From the NCBI GenBank assembly GCA_003118195.1, contig BEXV01000131.1:57586-121585 (forward strand): 64,000 nucleotides of DNA, given 5' to 3'. Under the pieces are notes generated by a model, which worked only from the letters and a program-made list of their open reading frames with translations, had not been told where the DNA came from and searched no databases. The translations under genes and the position numbers were made by a program. The stretch comes from Hemicentrotus pulcherrimus. Taxonomy: Eukaryota; Echinodermata; Echinoidea; Camarodonta; Strongylocentrotidae. Positions within the stretch are counted from its first letter, which is position 1, and each line of letters begins with the position of its first letter. Below are positions 10,861 to 22,625 of this stretch, one piece after another.

Positions 10861-13800
10861 GGATAGAAAAAATGGAGAAGCAAAGCCTCCCCCAGATTAT
10901 AATCTTATATAAATTGAAATGTCAAAAACTGATTGATCGGCATTAGTGAAATGCTTAACGTTCATTGTAATTCAAGCATACCAACAAATATTTTGTTCAA
11001 TAGCATCCTTGCATTCTTTCAAAATGCTTACACGCATAACAGTACTTGAATGATGTAAAAGAAGGGAAGGATTCAAACACATTTTGAAATAGAAAACAAT
11101 AATTCGGTTATTAATATATCTGAACAGATTCAACAGAGGCAAAGTCCACATGAAACATCTTATAAATCACAACTCCACTGACATATAATGTTTGATTGTG
11201 CCTTCAAAAACAGGAAGCTGGATGAGATGAAAAAGAATACAGAATCAATGATGTACATGCATGAGAAAACATGTCTCACAAATCAGGCATGCCAAATTCA
11301 TGGCTATGTAATTTGATTGTTCAAAAGCAGGACTGCACTCCAGCATAAATTGTTTGCATACAGCAAAATAAATGAAAAATCAATTTATGTCTAGTGCACA
11401 AGGTTTCTGGTGTGAGTTCTTTCTCATTTTTAATGTGTGAAACTTATGGGGCTGTTTTGTGGTCTTCTTTATCTCTTTTTCTTCTTCTTCTTTCCATTTT
11501 TTCTTCTTCTCCTCCTTCTTCTCCTTCTCCTTCTTCTTCTTCTTCTCCTTGTTCTTCTTCTTCTTAATCTTCTTTGTTTTTTCATCCTCTCCTTTCCATT
11601 TGTTTCTTTGTTTCTTTTGCTACTACACTTTTGTATTTCTTTCAAATGCTGCCCTTCAGAATTAGATGTAAGCCAAGAAGCTGTCTGCAATCTGGGGCAA
11701 ATGATCCTTTTCAAATGAAATAGGTCAATTTCTTGTGGCAATTAAAATCAAATGATGCCCACACATTATTTTGTAATTTTATCATGAAAGACTAGTTATG
11801 GATTCAGCTATGGTTTTTTTTAAACTTCATGTACTTTTAGTATAGAAAGCTTTAAACCCACCTTGCATTGTAATTGAATGTTCTGAAATGTAACTTGCCC
11901 TAAATAACTTGAATATACACTGTACTCAAATATTTATAAGCACATTTGATGCTTTTCAGGTATATCCAACTTTTTATGAATCAAGACTCTTGAGCCCCAT
12001 TTTGTTTCTTTTTAATTTTGTTTTCTTATGCCATTTGTTTTTGTATTCACTTCTTAACTTAACACTAAAAAAAGTAATCTATAATCTATATCCTCTAATA
12101 TCTATTTTCTAGCTTTGTTTTTGCTCATTTGCACTCGTGTTTTTTTACAACGTTGTGATGCATTCGATGTGCACTGCAGTATGGTAATAAAGAATCAGTA
12201 TAAGAGGAACAGAGATCAACAATGTCTAACAGTGGTTGTCATTGGGATTGGTTTGTCACAACAATCGATAACAAAGAGCAAGGCATGTATAATTGTATGA
12301 AGTAGAATCACAAAATTTATTATTTTATTTCTTATTAGGTTTTCTTTTTCTTTGTCATAATGTCTCTGTTCCTTAATTGCTGAAGTACCAATAAAATGAT
12401 GTACATAGTACAGTGAAACAGCTGTAACAACAATTATTTCCGATTTGAAGAAATTATGCCAAGTTGGAATCACGTTCATGTACATGTACATGTCCACATA
12501 CAATTGTACATTAAGCAGCCCTAGATCATGGATATATTCACCAAGTCATAAAATTTAGGTATTGTACAAAATTAATCCGAATTTGAATGTAGAGATAGAA
12601 TTTCCATTATTTTGTTACTGAATATCAACAAATACTTATCCCGGACTAAATGTTGAGGTTTTTTTCTTACAACTTTCAGAGATTCATTTGTACAGTGTAG
12701 ATGCTATGATGATTAATGAACATTTAACTATTTTCTTGACAACATACAGTATGTCATAATGTTTAAGGGCAGGTCCAAGGTACAGTGCATTGTACATGTA
12801 CATGTATGTACATTTACATGTACCATGAATTACCAAATATTATTGAATTGTAATATGGAACTTTGAACATTAATTGACAAGATAAATATCATTTCATTGG
12901 ATGTGTTTTTGATACAAGCCCTAGTAGGGTTACCAGCTTAACACATGAAGTACTTTCATGACAATGTGAAAATGGTTTACCCTTTAAAAGATTACTCAGC
13001 CATGGTTACATCTACATGTACTTTGAGTAAAATGCTTCACAATGACGTTGATGGATAAAGCATAAAGTTAACATGATAGATGAAACCTCACATATGTCAG
13101 CACTTGTACATGTAGGTCTTCACGTATGTAAAGCAAGTCGTGCGAAAAGTGCCTTACTCGACTCACTTATGGTTCAATGACATGGGTTCAAATCCCACCG
13201 CTGCAACCATTCTCAATGATCAGATGGATGGATGAATAAAGGTGTGTTCACATACAACATGGTAAACTGCTGTGTTTTATTACAGCGTAGTACCCTTTGC
13301 ATTTCTGTATTCTATAACACACAGAGTTTGTGTAGGACCTTTCTCATGTAGAGCTACTTTATTTCGTCACCACATGCTAATCATTCACTCCTTAAAACTA
13401 ACCCCAAAAACATGTCAATGATGTCACAGTAAACCGCTGTGGTTTCCTGTGGCATGTGTGAAAATGCCAGAAGTCATTCATCATCTGTGTTCATATAAGC
13501 CATTGTGTTTTGTATATTCAGGTATCCCTACATCAGTTGTGGCCTCATTGTACATCAAGACACATTCAGAGGTGTTGATATACATGTATTACCACAACAG
13601 TCAAACTCCAAGCATTTGCAGTCTATGCATTTGCTTGGGGGAATTGGATAGTCCCTCCTTGTTCATTTCATATCAAAGTGTACAATACATTTATGGTAAG
13701 ACTATTTAGGGTGGATCCAACGATTTTTATCATACATCGGAAGTCTAAGTTTGAGGACATCCCATTGTGTGTTACTTTGATTAAAACTTTGGAAGGGGAT

Positions 13801-14967
13801 GTCCAGGAACTTATATGTAGACAATATTGTGAAATGGACCACTGGAATTTGTAGTTTACATTCACATTGTAATTATGTAGTCTATGCCACCTGTTTACCT
13901 TAAATTTAGAATGGATCAAAGTTTAGTAGACATGTGTGTAGACTTTGCCCATACAAAAGATTTTTAATCAAGATTCACAATACAGGGTCCACTCCCTGTA
14001 CGCTACATTTCTGAGCTCGCAAAGTAAATTATGGACAGTCAAATGTCATCTACATCAGCTACCTTCATGCTGTACCTAGTAAAGAGCGAGATATCTTGGG
14101 ACTGCTGAGAATTGGAGTCTTAGACTCTCACACCACAAGCATATCGAAACATGATTAACTCATAAATCGTGATTAAAAACTCCTCGTGTTGATGCAGCCT
14201 ACATAAGGGAAGGAACACGTTGTTCACAGATTGTGTGTCATGTATTGATTGCCCCATTGTCAGAGTATTTGATAGCAATTGACGTCAGTATTTGGTATCA
14301 CGTTAAGATATTTTGGATGGTTTATACTTTTCTGTTGTGCATACAGACTGTACTGTATATTCATTCAAAGCTCAAAGTATTCTTTCATGCAGTTTAATGA
14401 ATGTACATTTGTGCTCTGAGTATTTACATTAAAAAGATTAATGTTTGGATCTTCATTTCTTGTGAATAAATGAATTTCACTTGAGAATTTTAAGCTGAAC
14501 ATTTTTTCACAAATACTGCAAGTATTAAACTCATTAAAAATATTATATTCTATCTCTTATGGTTACTTTTCAGTCAGACTGCTGTGGTTATTGGAGTCAC
14601 AGTTGACTCAAAACTTTTGGGCATGTCTCTGTTTTTCATTTGGCCTTTTCATGAATTTAGAAAATTAGGGGAGCGAATCATCCTCTGACCTCATCTATTT
14701 GTTTCTCTCTTTTCAATGGTTGTCTGCACTTTTGAATCCCTAGGGTTTGTTGTAAACAGATTGTGATGATCTACTGGTCTGTGAAATTACTTTTACAAAT
14801 GTGTCTTTTAAGTCCTTCAATGTAGATTAGATCCATAAACACTTATTGCTCTTCAAGTTATCATACAAATTATGCTCTCTTATTCCAGTTCTTCCTGCAG
14901 ATTGTTCAAAGAATAGTGCTCGATCTGTATGATTATTTCTTCTATTTTCCTTTATCCACATTTACAG
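10861..14967. other. Non-coding region upstream of the KLHL exons
   Basis: Apart from the CTT block no gene is recognised. The stretch is rich in TACATGTA palindromes (for example near 12480 and 12790). A GGGTTCAAATCCC string near 13190 resembles a tRNA B box but has no matching cloverleaf. Confidence 0.5.
11465..11580. repeat. CTT/TCC pyrimidine-rich simple repeat
   Basis: CTTCTT, CTCCTT and CTTTTT units over about 110 bases. The poly-Leu, poly-Phe and poly-Arg frames across it are artefacts of the repeat. Confidence 0.85.
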
Positions 14968-15288
14968 GATTCTGAAGTTGAAGACAAAATACAATCGCAA
15001 CTGTTCATCCAATTTGACACACTGCTTGGACATCTCATGGCATTATCAATCACACCTTAGGCCCCCTCGCTACCCCCTCCCTCCCCTACCTCTATTCCAC
15101 AAAGCACCCCGCCCTGATGTGGGGAGAGCTTCATTAAGTGCCTCATCTAGGAGCTTGGAGACAAAGCAGCTGCTGACTGGTTGCAAAGGATAGATTTTGA
15201 GTAGGAGACTGTATGTTGAAGTCTAGCAGCCAGCATGATTCACTCCAGGACGTATACCATCACGGTGCACATCAACAGTGCCTTCCAA
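14968..15288 (+). other. Probable KLHL 5' UTR plus first coding exon
   Basis: A good acceptor (TTTATCCACATTTACAG) ends at 14967 and a strong donor (CAA|GTAAGT) follows 15288. The first in-frame start is ATG at 15235, with an in-frame TGA upstream at 15217-15219, so the segment before 15235 would be 5' UTR. An alternative is that transcription starts within this interval. Confidence 0.4.
15235..15288 (+). CDS. KLHL exon 1 (start codon)
   Basis: Encodes MIHSRTYTITVHINSAFQ, in phase 0 at its donor. The short leader leads straight into the BTB domain, and H..SAFQ matches the usual 'H...AF' entry of KLHL BTB domains. Confidence 0.7.
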
Positions 15289-18200
15289 GTAAGTCAAAGA
15301 ATTGCTATCAAGTGAACATCAACAAAAAAAATCCCTTTTTACTCTAGTGCTAAAAAAACTCATTCTAATTCTTTGTGTAAAATGAATGTACGCAGACACA
15401 AGGTAACTCATTTCCCTGTATTTTAGAAAGAAGAAAAAAAAAATAGCTTCAAAGTCTTAGATTGCTTTAAAAAGATTCCTCCAAGCTCCCAAAATGTATG
15501 TGTATGTGCTTAAAAATACATGGTGAATCTCATGTTTATAGTGATACTGTCTCATTTTCTATAGAGAAAATACCTCAAAAATTGAAAAAGTTTGTATCTT
15601 CTATTCCTGTTGTTGCGTTGATATGATGTTTTATGTAGAATGGCTTGTTAGTTGACAAATGATGATGTAAATTCATGCTATGCACAAAGCATAAGCCAAC
15701 ATCTGGGAGAACAGAGTAGCCATATTACAGTTGGTTTTAGAATGAGAAACGTAAATCTTGTTTGTAAATTGTAAGTCTCATCATTTTCCTTTTGTCTACC
15801 ATATGCAGGTTATGAACGACTTGCGGCGTAGACATGAACTTTGCGATATAGTCCTCTGCGTGGAAGACCAGGAATTCCACGCTCACCGCATCGTTCTGGC
15901 GGGCTGCTCTCCATACCTCCGTGCCATGTTCACCAACGGCATGCTGGAATCAGCGAAAAGTCACGTGGAGATACGGGGCATTGACCCCGTTGCCATGGAA
16001 ATCATCTTGAACTTCATCTACACGGGTACAATTGAAATCGATGTGGAGAATGTTCAGATCGTGCTAGCCGGTGCCAGTATGCTGAACATGGGTAGTCTGC
16101 GTAATGTTTGTAGTACTTTCCTACAGTCCCAGCTAGATGCCACTAACTGCCTTGGTAGGTCAACCATTAATATTTTCATACTTGTCCTACTCTATCATGC
16201 ATGATGCAATAAACTGCTTCCAGAAACTTCCATGGCAAAATAGAATAACATATAAAGCACATAGCACATAATATGGTATCTTTCGATAGACACACGTATA
16301 AGTGCTAATGCGTAAAGAACTTTTGCTGTTGTGACACTTGCTTCAGCAACATTTAAAAATGACTGTATTAAATGTCAAAAATGAATTCATGTTGCCATTA
16401 AGGTTAAGGTTAGGTATAGGGTTAAGGCATAGGAAAGGTTTTCAGTGGAAGGTAGGACTTATAATAAGTGTAGGAAATAAACTTTGGCACAATGAAATGC
16501 TTTGTCCATTATCTCTTTTTTTTCTTTTTTTTTTTCTTTTTCTCACTCATCCATGTATGTAAATTCAATTTAGAAGATTTTGTTGATAGCAAATACTTCA
16601 AGTATTTTGAATGTCATACTTCTTGATTTTTTTGTTGGTAATTCATCCATTTAAAAACCAGGTACAAAGCTTGTTTATTTGTGTTGTTATAGCCCAAGCA
16701 TGACAGCTTTCAATAGTAGATATACCTGTACACTGTACTGCAGGTGAAATGTCAATATTGTTTTTTGTGAAAATGGTGACCTATCTCTTTGAAAAAATGC
16801 AAGGAAAAATTTCAGTGTCACTGGGTAGTTTATTTTACCCGAGAGAAATCCAAACATGCGAAAATGATTCAGCAAAACAAAGAAGAGAAATATTGAGGAA
16901 AAAAACCCCACCCCCCCCCAAAAAAAGGTTTTATTCCATTTCAACTGTGCTTGAATGATATTGTGCATTATTGTCCAAGAGCTTGATATGGTCAATTGTG
17001 TATTGAAGTAAAAAGAAGTAATAATACTGATCGATATTTATGTACATTGTCTTTTGCTGCCATAGGAATCCACTCTTTTGCTGACATGTACTCTTGTCGA
17101 GACCTTGAGAAAGCCTCCCGTCGCTTCATCTACCAGCACTTCCAGGAGGTCATCGGGACTGAAGAGTTCTTACTCATGCCTGAGCAGGATGTCGTTGACC
17201 TCCTGAAAAGCGACCAGCTCCAGGTCGATGGGGAGGAGGAAGTCTAAGAGGCGGCCATTTCATGGCTGAACTATGACCTCCGCAACCGCAGCCATTGCTG
17301 CTGCAGCGTCCTGGAGAATGTTCGGTTTGCGCTTCTCGGGAAGGACTACCTGCTGGAGAATGTCTACAGATCGGAACTGATAAATCGCTGTTCTAAGTGC
17401 CAGGATCAGGTAGCCAATGCATTGAGGATTAGGAATGACAACCAGGCGTTGGCATTGATTGGAAGCAGGTCGCAGCCACAAAGTATCTATGTTGTTGGAG
17501 GAAGGAATGACCTTGACTGCCAGCTGAGTAGCTGTGAGCGATATGATGCCGTTCATAATAGATGGATACCACAGGTAAGGGCAGTCTTTAAGCTAAGAGA
17601 GTGAACGAGAGTCCAAACGATGCCCATGTCTTTCAAAAGATGCCCTACGAACATAATTGATGCCCTTTTCTTTTGAACATTCTATTTTCACCTATTTTTT
17701 TTAATTGAGACACTCAGATTTCTAATCCTGGCTGAACGTGTTTGAGGGCAGGTTATTTCACAACTCTGAGGTCATGGCTATGCAGTGAATTGTTTTAATT
17801 GTTCCAACAGTTTTTTTAGCATGGCAATTAGATATGTCACATTGCATGGACAGCAGAATTTATCCATCAAGAAAAATGATTTATGTCTTAACTGAAAACT
17901 AGTCTCATTTATAGATACACATACATAACTTATAAATCTGAAGGTATTGTAATTAAAGGCATCGTTTAACAATGTTAAATCTGAGATGCATGGCCCTACG
18001 TTTTATCAGTGTCTATGATATGGTGTATTATTGAAGCCCTAAAAAATTGCTATTCAAAATGATCATGAAGTGCCCTGGTTTTACCATACTCATTTTCCCC
18101 CTTAGACTGTAGTGTTATGAAAACTATTAGGAAAATGTTCTTTGAAATTTTGATTTCCAATCGTAAATATCTTGATAGTCAAGACAGGCGATCAGCTTGT

Positions 18201-21200
18201 AAAAGTCATGGGATTCCTGACTGAACTAAAGGTTTATAATTATGATTGCAGCATGAGTTAAATCCAGGATTTTGTTTCAGAATCTGAGAAAAAGATACCA
18301 AATCCCTTTAAGGGAGCCTATCGTGATGTCTTTATTTCACCTTTCATTTCCTCTGCCCTCATCTCATCACAATAGGAGAGCATGGAGATCTCCAGAACAG
18401 CAGTAGGCGTGGCCACCCTGGACGGCCACCTCTACACTATCGGCGGCGAGTGTGCCTTCAACGGTTCCCATGACGATGACACCATGTACCTAGGTCAAGT
18501 TGAATGTTACAATCCTCTTCTGAAACGTTGGAACCCTGGAGCCTGTCTAGGAGTGCCGAGGTCCTTTGTATCAGTGGCCGGCCTGGGAGGTCTTCTGTAT
18601 GCACTAGGTGAGACATTGATCATGTTTCATCAAGGTGATTCAGATGTGTTTATTTTTTCCATTTCATTTAGAAGTAGCTAGCATTACAGGTATTACAAAG
18701 TTTTGGTATGTGGTCATGAATTTGGTTCAAATGAACATATTGGAAGCATATGCGGTTTTACAATATTGAATGATCGTTGTTGCAGTTAAAATTGAGTCTA
18801 AAGTGATGAAATTGTAAATAATAAACTATTTATGTTGTATAGCGCAAACTATGTTTCTTGACTCCGATTGACCGATTTGCTATTCCCGTTTAAAAATCGT
18901 ATATCAGAACTGCATATTCTGAGATTTTCATGGTCATATTCATGGTTGTATTATAATGTATACATCTGTAAATTTAATATTGCAGCTTCCATGAATCGTA
19001 ACATTAGACAACAACCGTTTTTTCGGCAATCCTTAAAAATATCATTTATTGACAAATTGAAAAAAAATGATTCTTGTAAAATTGGAAATAAAACACTATC
19101 AAAGACGTAAATATGAGTGTAAGTACTACTTTTCTTAACAAATATTTGCGTTTAAAGCAGTTTTTTAATGTGAAATTTGTACCGGAAGCAGTGTTTTTCA
19201 TCAACAGTGGTGGGCAGAAGTACTCCATGCTGGTCGGGCCGCCCAGTGCCGACCACCGACCACCGCTGCTTGCTATTATATTACCGAAACCCGAACCGAA
19301 CCAAGTTCATGTAAAAAATTGCTGAACTCTGCCCAACCGAACCGAACCCGAACATGGCGCCTGACTTACAGCACTATTATAGGGGCTAATTTTTGTAGTG
19401 CTAACTATACTGTACATCCACAGGGGCATCCAAATATATCAGACTTTAAAGAATTACTATCAATGCAATTTTCAAAACTTTGCATTACCTTTAACAATAA
19501 ATAATTTCCCATACTGGTACTTGTTTTCACCAATTGTAATTCCTGTAGACTAGAAATATTAATTGGTTTGAGAAATGAGATATATTTCAGTTTAAAAACA
19601 AATATCTGGACAGTGAAAACTCAGAAGCTACAAAGGGTACATTAGTATGTTGCCAGCCATTAGACTGCACTACACTCTACTTGCATACTACAAATACTCA
19701 GATATTACTTAAAAGGTCGCACCGTTGCAAAATTTATCTCCTCTTTCTAAAAGCATCACTCATTGACTAGGGTAAGGCCTGGATATGGAATTCTCGCACA
19801 TTATTTTAGTGGTCTAGTGCTTGAGCATTAACCATTTTGAGGCATCCAGGGAATTGCTGTCAAATTTGGTGTAATGTTCAATTGTTCATTCCATTATACA
19901 CATGATCGGGCAGGTGCATGACAAACATGACAGTTTTTAATTATTTTTTGTTTACAGGGGAGCGGGGACACTTTCATAAAGTATTCATAATTCTAATCTG
20001 TTTTCCTTTCTTTCTCTGTAGGAGGTGAAGATAATAACAGCAGCCATAATGCAGTTGAGGTTTACGACCCTAGCAACGATCTCTGGACATTTGCACCCTC
20101 TATGAAGCAGAGGAGAAGCGGTTGTGGCGTAGCAGTCTGCGATGGAAAACTTTACGTTGCAGGTATCATCATTTAATTTCATGTCTGTGTCCTTGAAAAT
20201 GCCTGAAAAAAGAAAACTGTGTGTGGAATGTTATGTTTGTGTTCAATCTGACATTTATCACAGCTTGTCCAAAACTCTTACATGATTTTAATTCTGAAAC
20301 TATACAATGGTACGTTATTTCCTTCAAGAAGCACTGCCAGTGGATGTCTCCAATGTGGTTTCACAAAAATGTGTCTAGAAAAATAAAGACTCAACAAATT
20401 CGGTATCGTTTTTGTTCTTAAAAGATTCCCCATCTACTGTTACCAAAAATATTTGCCCTGCATTATTGGAAGTAAGCTATTCCATTTTATTTGGGCCGCC
20501 CTGTATATTAAAGTTGAGTCTACCTACATGTATGTAAAAGGTTTGAGCAGTGAGCAGGCACGGCTGGTAGACAGTTAGGGAACAGATTGGATCAATCTGA
20601 ATCAGTTAACAAATCAAGTACTGCACATCATGCATAATTCTGATATTATGGGCAGGCGGATAGATGGTAAATACCAATGTATAGAGTAGGTGCTGTATAT
20701 TTGACCTGTTGGTATTATAATTATTGCTGTCAGGTGTTTCCATGCCGGCATGAATAATAATGGCAGTTTTTTCTGCTGGCTGCATTTTCGACTCATAATC
20801 TGTGAATCTATATGCATTATCAGCCAAACTACGGCACTCAGATCCATTTACATTGTAGTTTTGAAAAAGTCATTAATTATTCATTGAATATGATTGGAGA
20901 ATAGATTGAAATTTGAAGCAGGCTTTAGTTATTTTAGTTTCTCTTTAAGTTTTAAACCGGAATTCAATTATCTGTGTGTCTTTTTTTACTTTGTTTGTGG
21001 GATTCATATGATGTGTGAAGTTCTTGGTTGCCATGGCAATGTGTTCTGAGACAGAAACTCTTACGTAGTCCAGATACGCTTTTGATGTTCTATATTCAAT
21101 TCTACTGGAATAGAATTGGATTTGTGTGTATTTGGCCTCGCGTTTGGATTTGTAAGGACTCACTGAAATAGTAATGTTCTTGGTTACCATGACAACATGT

Positions 21201-22192
21201 TTGGAGACTGGAACCCTCACACAGTCCAGACAAGATTTTGATGTGGCAAGGAAAAAGATATATATTGCCTAACGTCTATCTTCCATTAAATTCTAAAAGA
21301 TAGTTCTGTATCTATTATTATCTTGCCTATTTAATTCCCTTTCCTTTTTTCATTAATTAGGTGGTTATGACAAGAGCTATCGAACAGAGAGGGCAAGCGT
21401 AGAGTGCTACGATCCAGAGACTCAGGAATGGCACTTTGTAGCCGAGATGGAGAAAGCTCGGTCAGGGTTAGCACTGGTTGCTATGGATCATTATATCTAC
21501 GCAGTCGGAGGTCGGTTACGACATACAGACCAATTCTTCAATATAGCTGAAAGGTGAGAGATTGTAAAGTAAATTGTTTGGGGGTTCCACGTTAAAGGCA
21601 AATTTTTAACACAGAACAACGTGCAGTGAAGAATCAATTTTCTGTATTTGCTCAAGTACATGTAGACTAAATTGAATTCTATGTAGAAATGTGTTGGTTT
21701 GGAATGAAACAGACAATCTAAGAAAAACTGTTGAGTCTAAAAGGCTAATGTTGAAATAAGTGTCCTACAGAAATACAACAAATATTGCTCTTTACTGTCC
21801 TTGGTGCACAATATTTTTGTAGAAAGTGCACACATTGTGCACCAATTTTTTTTCTAGTTTGCTATTGAATACTCTGTAAGTGGCAGTAACTTATCCATAA
21901 ACCATTTTGTTCTTCTGTGTTTTCATTGTCGCTGTAAAACCTTTTTATCTGATTTCTAATCGCTCTCAGATACAACACCCAAACTCAGCAGTGGTCTTCC
22001 ATCCGGTCAATGATATCACCTCGAGCCTGGCCAGCTGTTGCCATCTACGACAACAATATCTATGTCATGGGCGGGTACGATGGAACCAACCGGCTGCGTA
22101 GCGTCGAGGTGTACGATCCCCATCTTGATTCCTGGTCGGGAGCAAGCAACATGAACGTGGCACGGGCTGGATGTGGAGCTGCAGTAGTATGA
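15235..22192 (+). CDS. Kelch-like (KLHL) BTB-BACK-Kelch protein, seven exons, in-frame TAA
   Basis: KLHL proteins are Cullin-3 E3 ligase adaptors: BTB binds Cul3, BACK positions the complex, and the kelch propeller binds substrate. Seven exons (15235-15288, 15809-16154, 17066-17574, 18376-18607, 20022-20162, 21361-21553, 21970-22192) splice with GT/AG borders and agreeing phases into 565 codons plus stop, a normal KLHL size. BTB covers about residues 19-133 (ELCDIVL, AHRIVLAGCSPY), BACK about 134-260 (NCLGIHSFAD, EEFLLMP), then six kelch repeats with GG doublets and Y..W spacing, ending GYDGTNRLRSVEVYDP. Codon 194 is TAA (17245-17247) inside the BACK motif EEEV-stop-EAAISWL, where the family has F or Y. 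Everything downstream remains open, so an assembly error, an allelic null or a very young pseudogene is possible. The closest human KLHL was not resolved. Confidence 0.88.
15809..16154 (+). CDS. KLHL exon 2, BTB domain
   Basis: Opens VMNDLRRRHELCDIVL after the acceptor ATATGCAG and ends ...NCLG at donor G|GTAGGT (phase 1). It holds nearly the complete BTB fold: LCD, AHRIVLA, SPYLRAMF, NFIYTG. Confidence 0.92.
16155..17065. other. KLHL intron 2
   Basis: Contains a degenerate TTAAGGTTAAGGTTAGG-type string at about 16396-16432 and poly-T and poly-C/A runs. No coding signal beyond the flanking exons. Confidence 0.7.
17066..17574 (+). CDS. KLHL exon 3, BACK domain and first kelch blade, contains TAA
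   Basis: Joins as LG-IHSFADMYSCRDL and runs through the BACK domain into IYVVGG and ERYDAVHNRW of kelch repeat 1. The donor is CAG|GTAAGG. In-frame TAA at 17245-17247 interrupts the frame between DGEEEV and EAAISWLNYD; both sides are clear BACK sequence in the same frame. Confidence 0.9.
17575..18375. other. KLHL intron 3
   Basis: AT-rich intron bounded by GTAAGG and AATAG. No additional feature seen. Confidence 0.7.
18376..18607 (+). CDS. KLHL exon 4, kelch repeats 1-3
   Basis: Starts ESMEISRTAVGVATLDG, holds HLYTIGGE and VECYNPLLKRW, and ends LLYAL-G at a phase 1 donor (GTGAGA). The loop after HLYTIGGE is longer than usual (CAFNGSHDDDTMYLG). Confidence 0.92.
18608..20021. other. KLHL intron 4
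   Basis: Contains a locally GC-rich patch at about 19210-19360 with repeated CCGAACC/CCGAACCGAAC strings, possibly a decayed insertion. Otherwise featureless. Confidence 0.6.
20022..20162 (+). CDS. KLHL exon 5, kelch repeat 3
   Basis: Completes GG then EDNNSSHNAVEVYDPSNDLW and ends KLYVA-G. Acceptor TTTCTCTGTAG, donor G|GTATCA, phase 1 in and out. Confidence 0.92.
20975..21243. repeat. Degenerate tandem duplication inside KLHL intron 5
   Basis: Blocks at about 21020-21087 and 21176-21243 align over some 68 bases (GTTCTTGGTT(G/A)CCATG(G/A)CAA ... CAGTCCAGA...TTTTGATG), with a 156-base period. Several substitutions separate the copies. Confidence 0.75.
21361..21553 (+). CDS. KLHL exon 6, kelch repeats 4-5
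   Basis: Reads GGYDKSYRTERASVECYDP and YIYAVGGRLRHTDQFF, ending ...IAE-R at donor AG|GTGAGA (phase 2). Confidence 0.92.
21970..22192 (+). CDS. KLHL exon 7, kelch repeats 5-6 and stop
   Basis: Reads RYNTQTQQW, NNIYVMGGYDGTNRLRS and NMNVARAGCGAAVV, then TGA at 22190-22192. The end falls where the last kelch strand of a KLHL propeller normally closes. Confidence 0.92.
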
Positions 22193-22253
22193 CCCAGTGG
22201 ATCTATTTCTTCATTTAGTCAGTAGGAGTCAAAGACTCTTTTACCTTGATGGA

Positions 22254-22625
22254 ATGACGAACCCTAACTGATGTTGAAAGGATCCTAATGTTATGGACTT
22301 TTGTAGGAGCTTAGCATCTAATGTGTTGTAGAACTTGGTGAAGCCTTGCATCCAAGACAATAAGTCTGCCTGAATAGTCCTCATCAGGTATACAGAGTAG
22401 AGTTAGGGTGTTCTTTTCAGATAGTTCCTTGGAAAGTATTGAAAGCTTATAGAACTTGAAGGAAGGTGAAGCACAATCTGATGTTGTGAGGATCCTGATC
22501 TTGTTGAATATTGTAACTTGTTCTGGCCTTGCATCGAAAACAGAAGGTCTATTTGATTGGTCTCTGCTATGGATGAGGAATACAATTTTTCCCTCGGACA
22601 GTAACTGTGTGGAATGCACTTTCGA
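22254..22625. repeat. Degenerate tandem duplication just 3' of KLHL stop
   Basis: A block containing CTGATGTTG(A/T)(A/G)AGGATCCT and CCTTGCATC(C/G)A occurs at about 22265-22385 and again at about 22470-22580. It lies directly after the KLHL stop and so probably within its 3' UTR. Confidence 0.6.

Noticed and set aside
11437..11741. Leu-, Phe- and Arg-rich open frames on both strands
   Set aside because: All are translations of the CTT/TCC simple repeat.
13130..13215. tRNA-like B box (GGGTTCAAATCCC)
   Set aside because: The T-arm folds, but no matching acceptor stem, A box or anticodon arm could be placed upstream. At most a tRNA-derived SINE fragment.
17245..17247. Selenocysteine or editing explanation for the KLHL stop
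   Set aside because: The codon is TAA, not TGA, and single A-to-I editing of UAA still leaves a stop or UGA; error or null allele is simpler.
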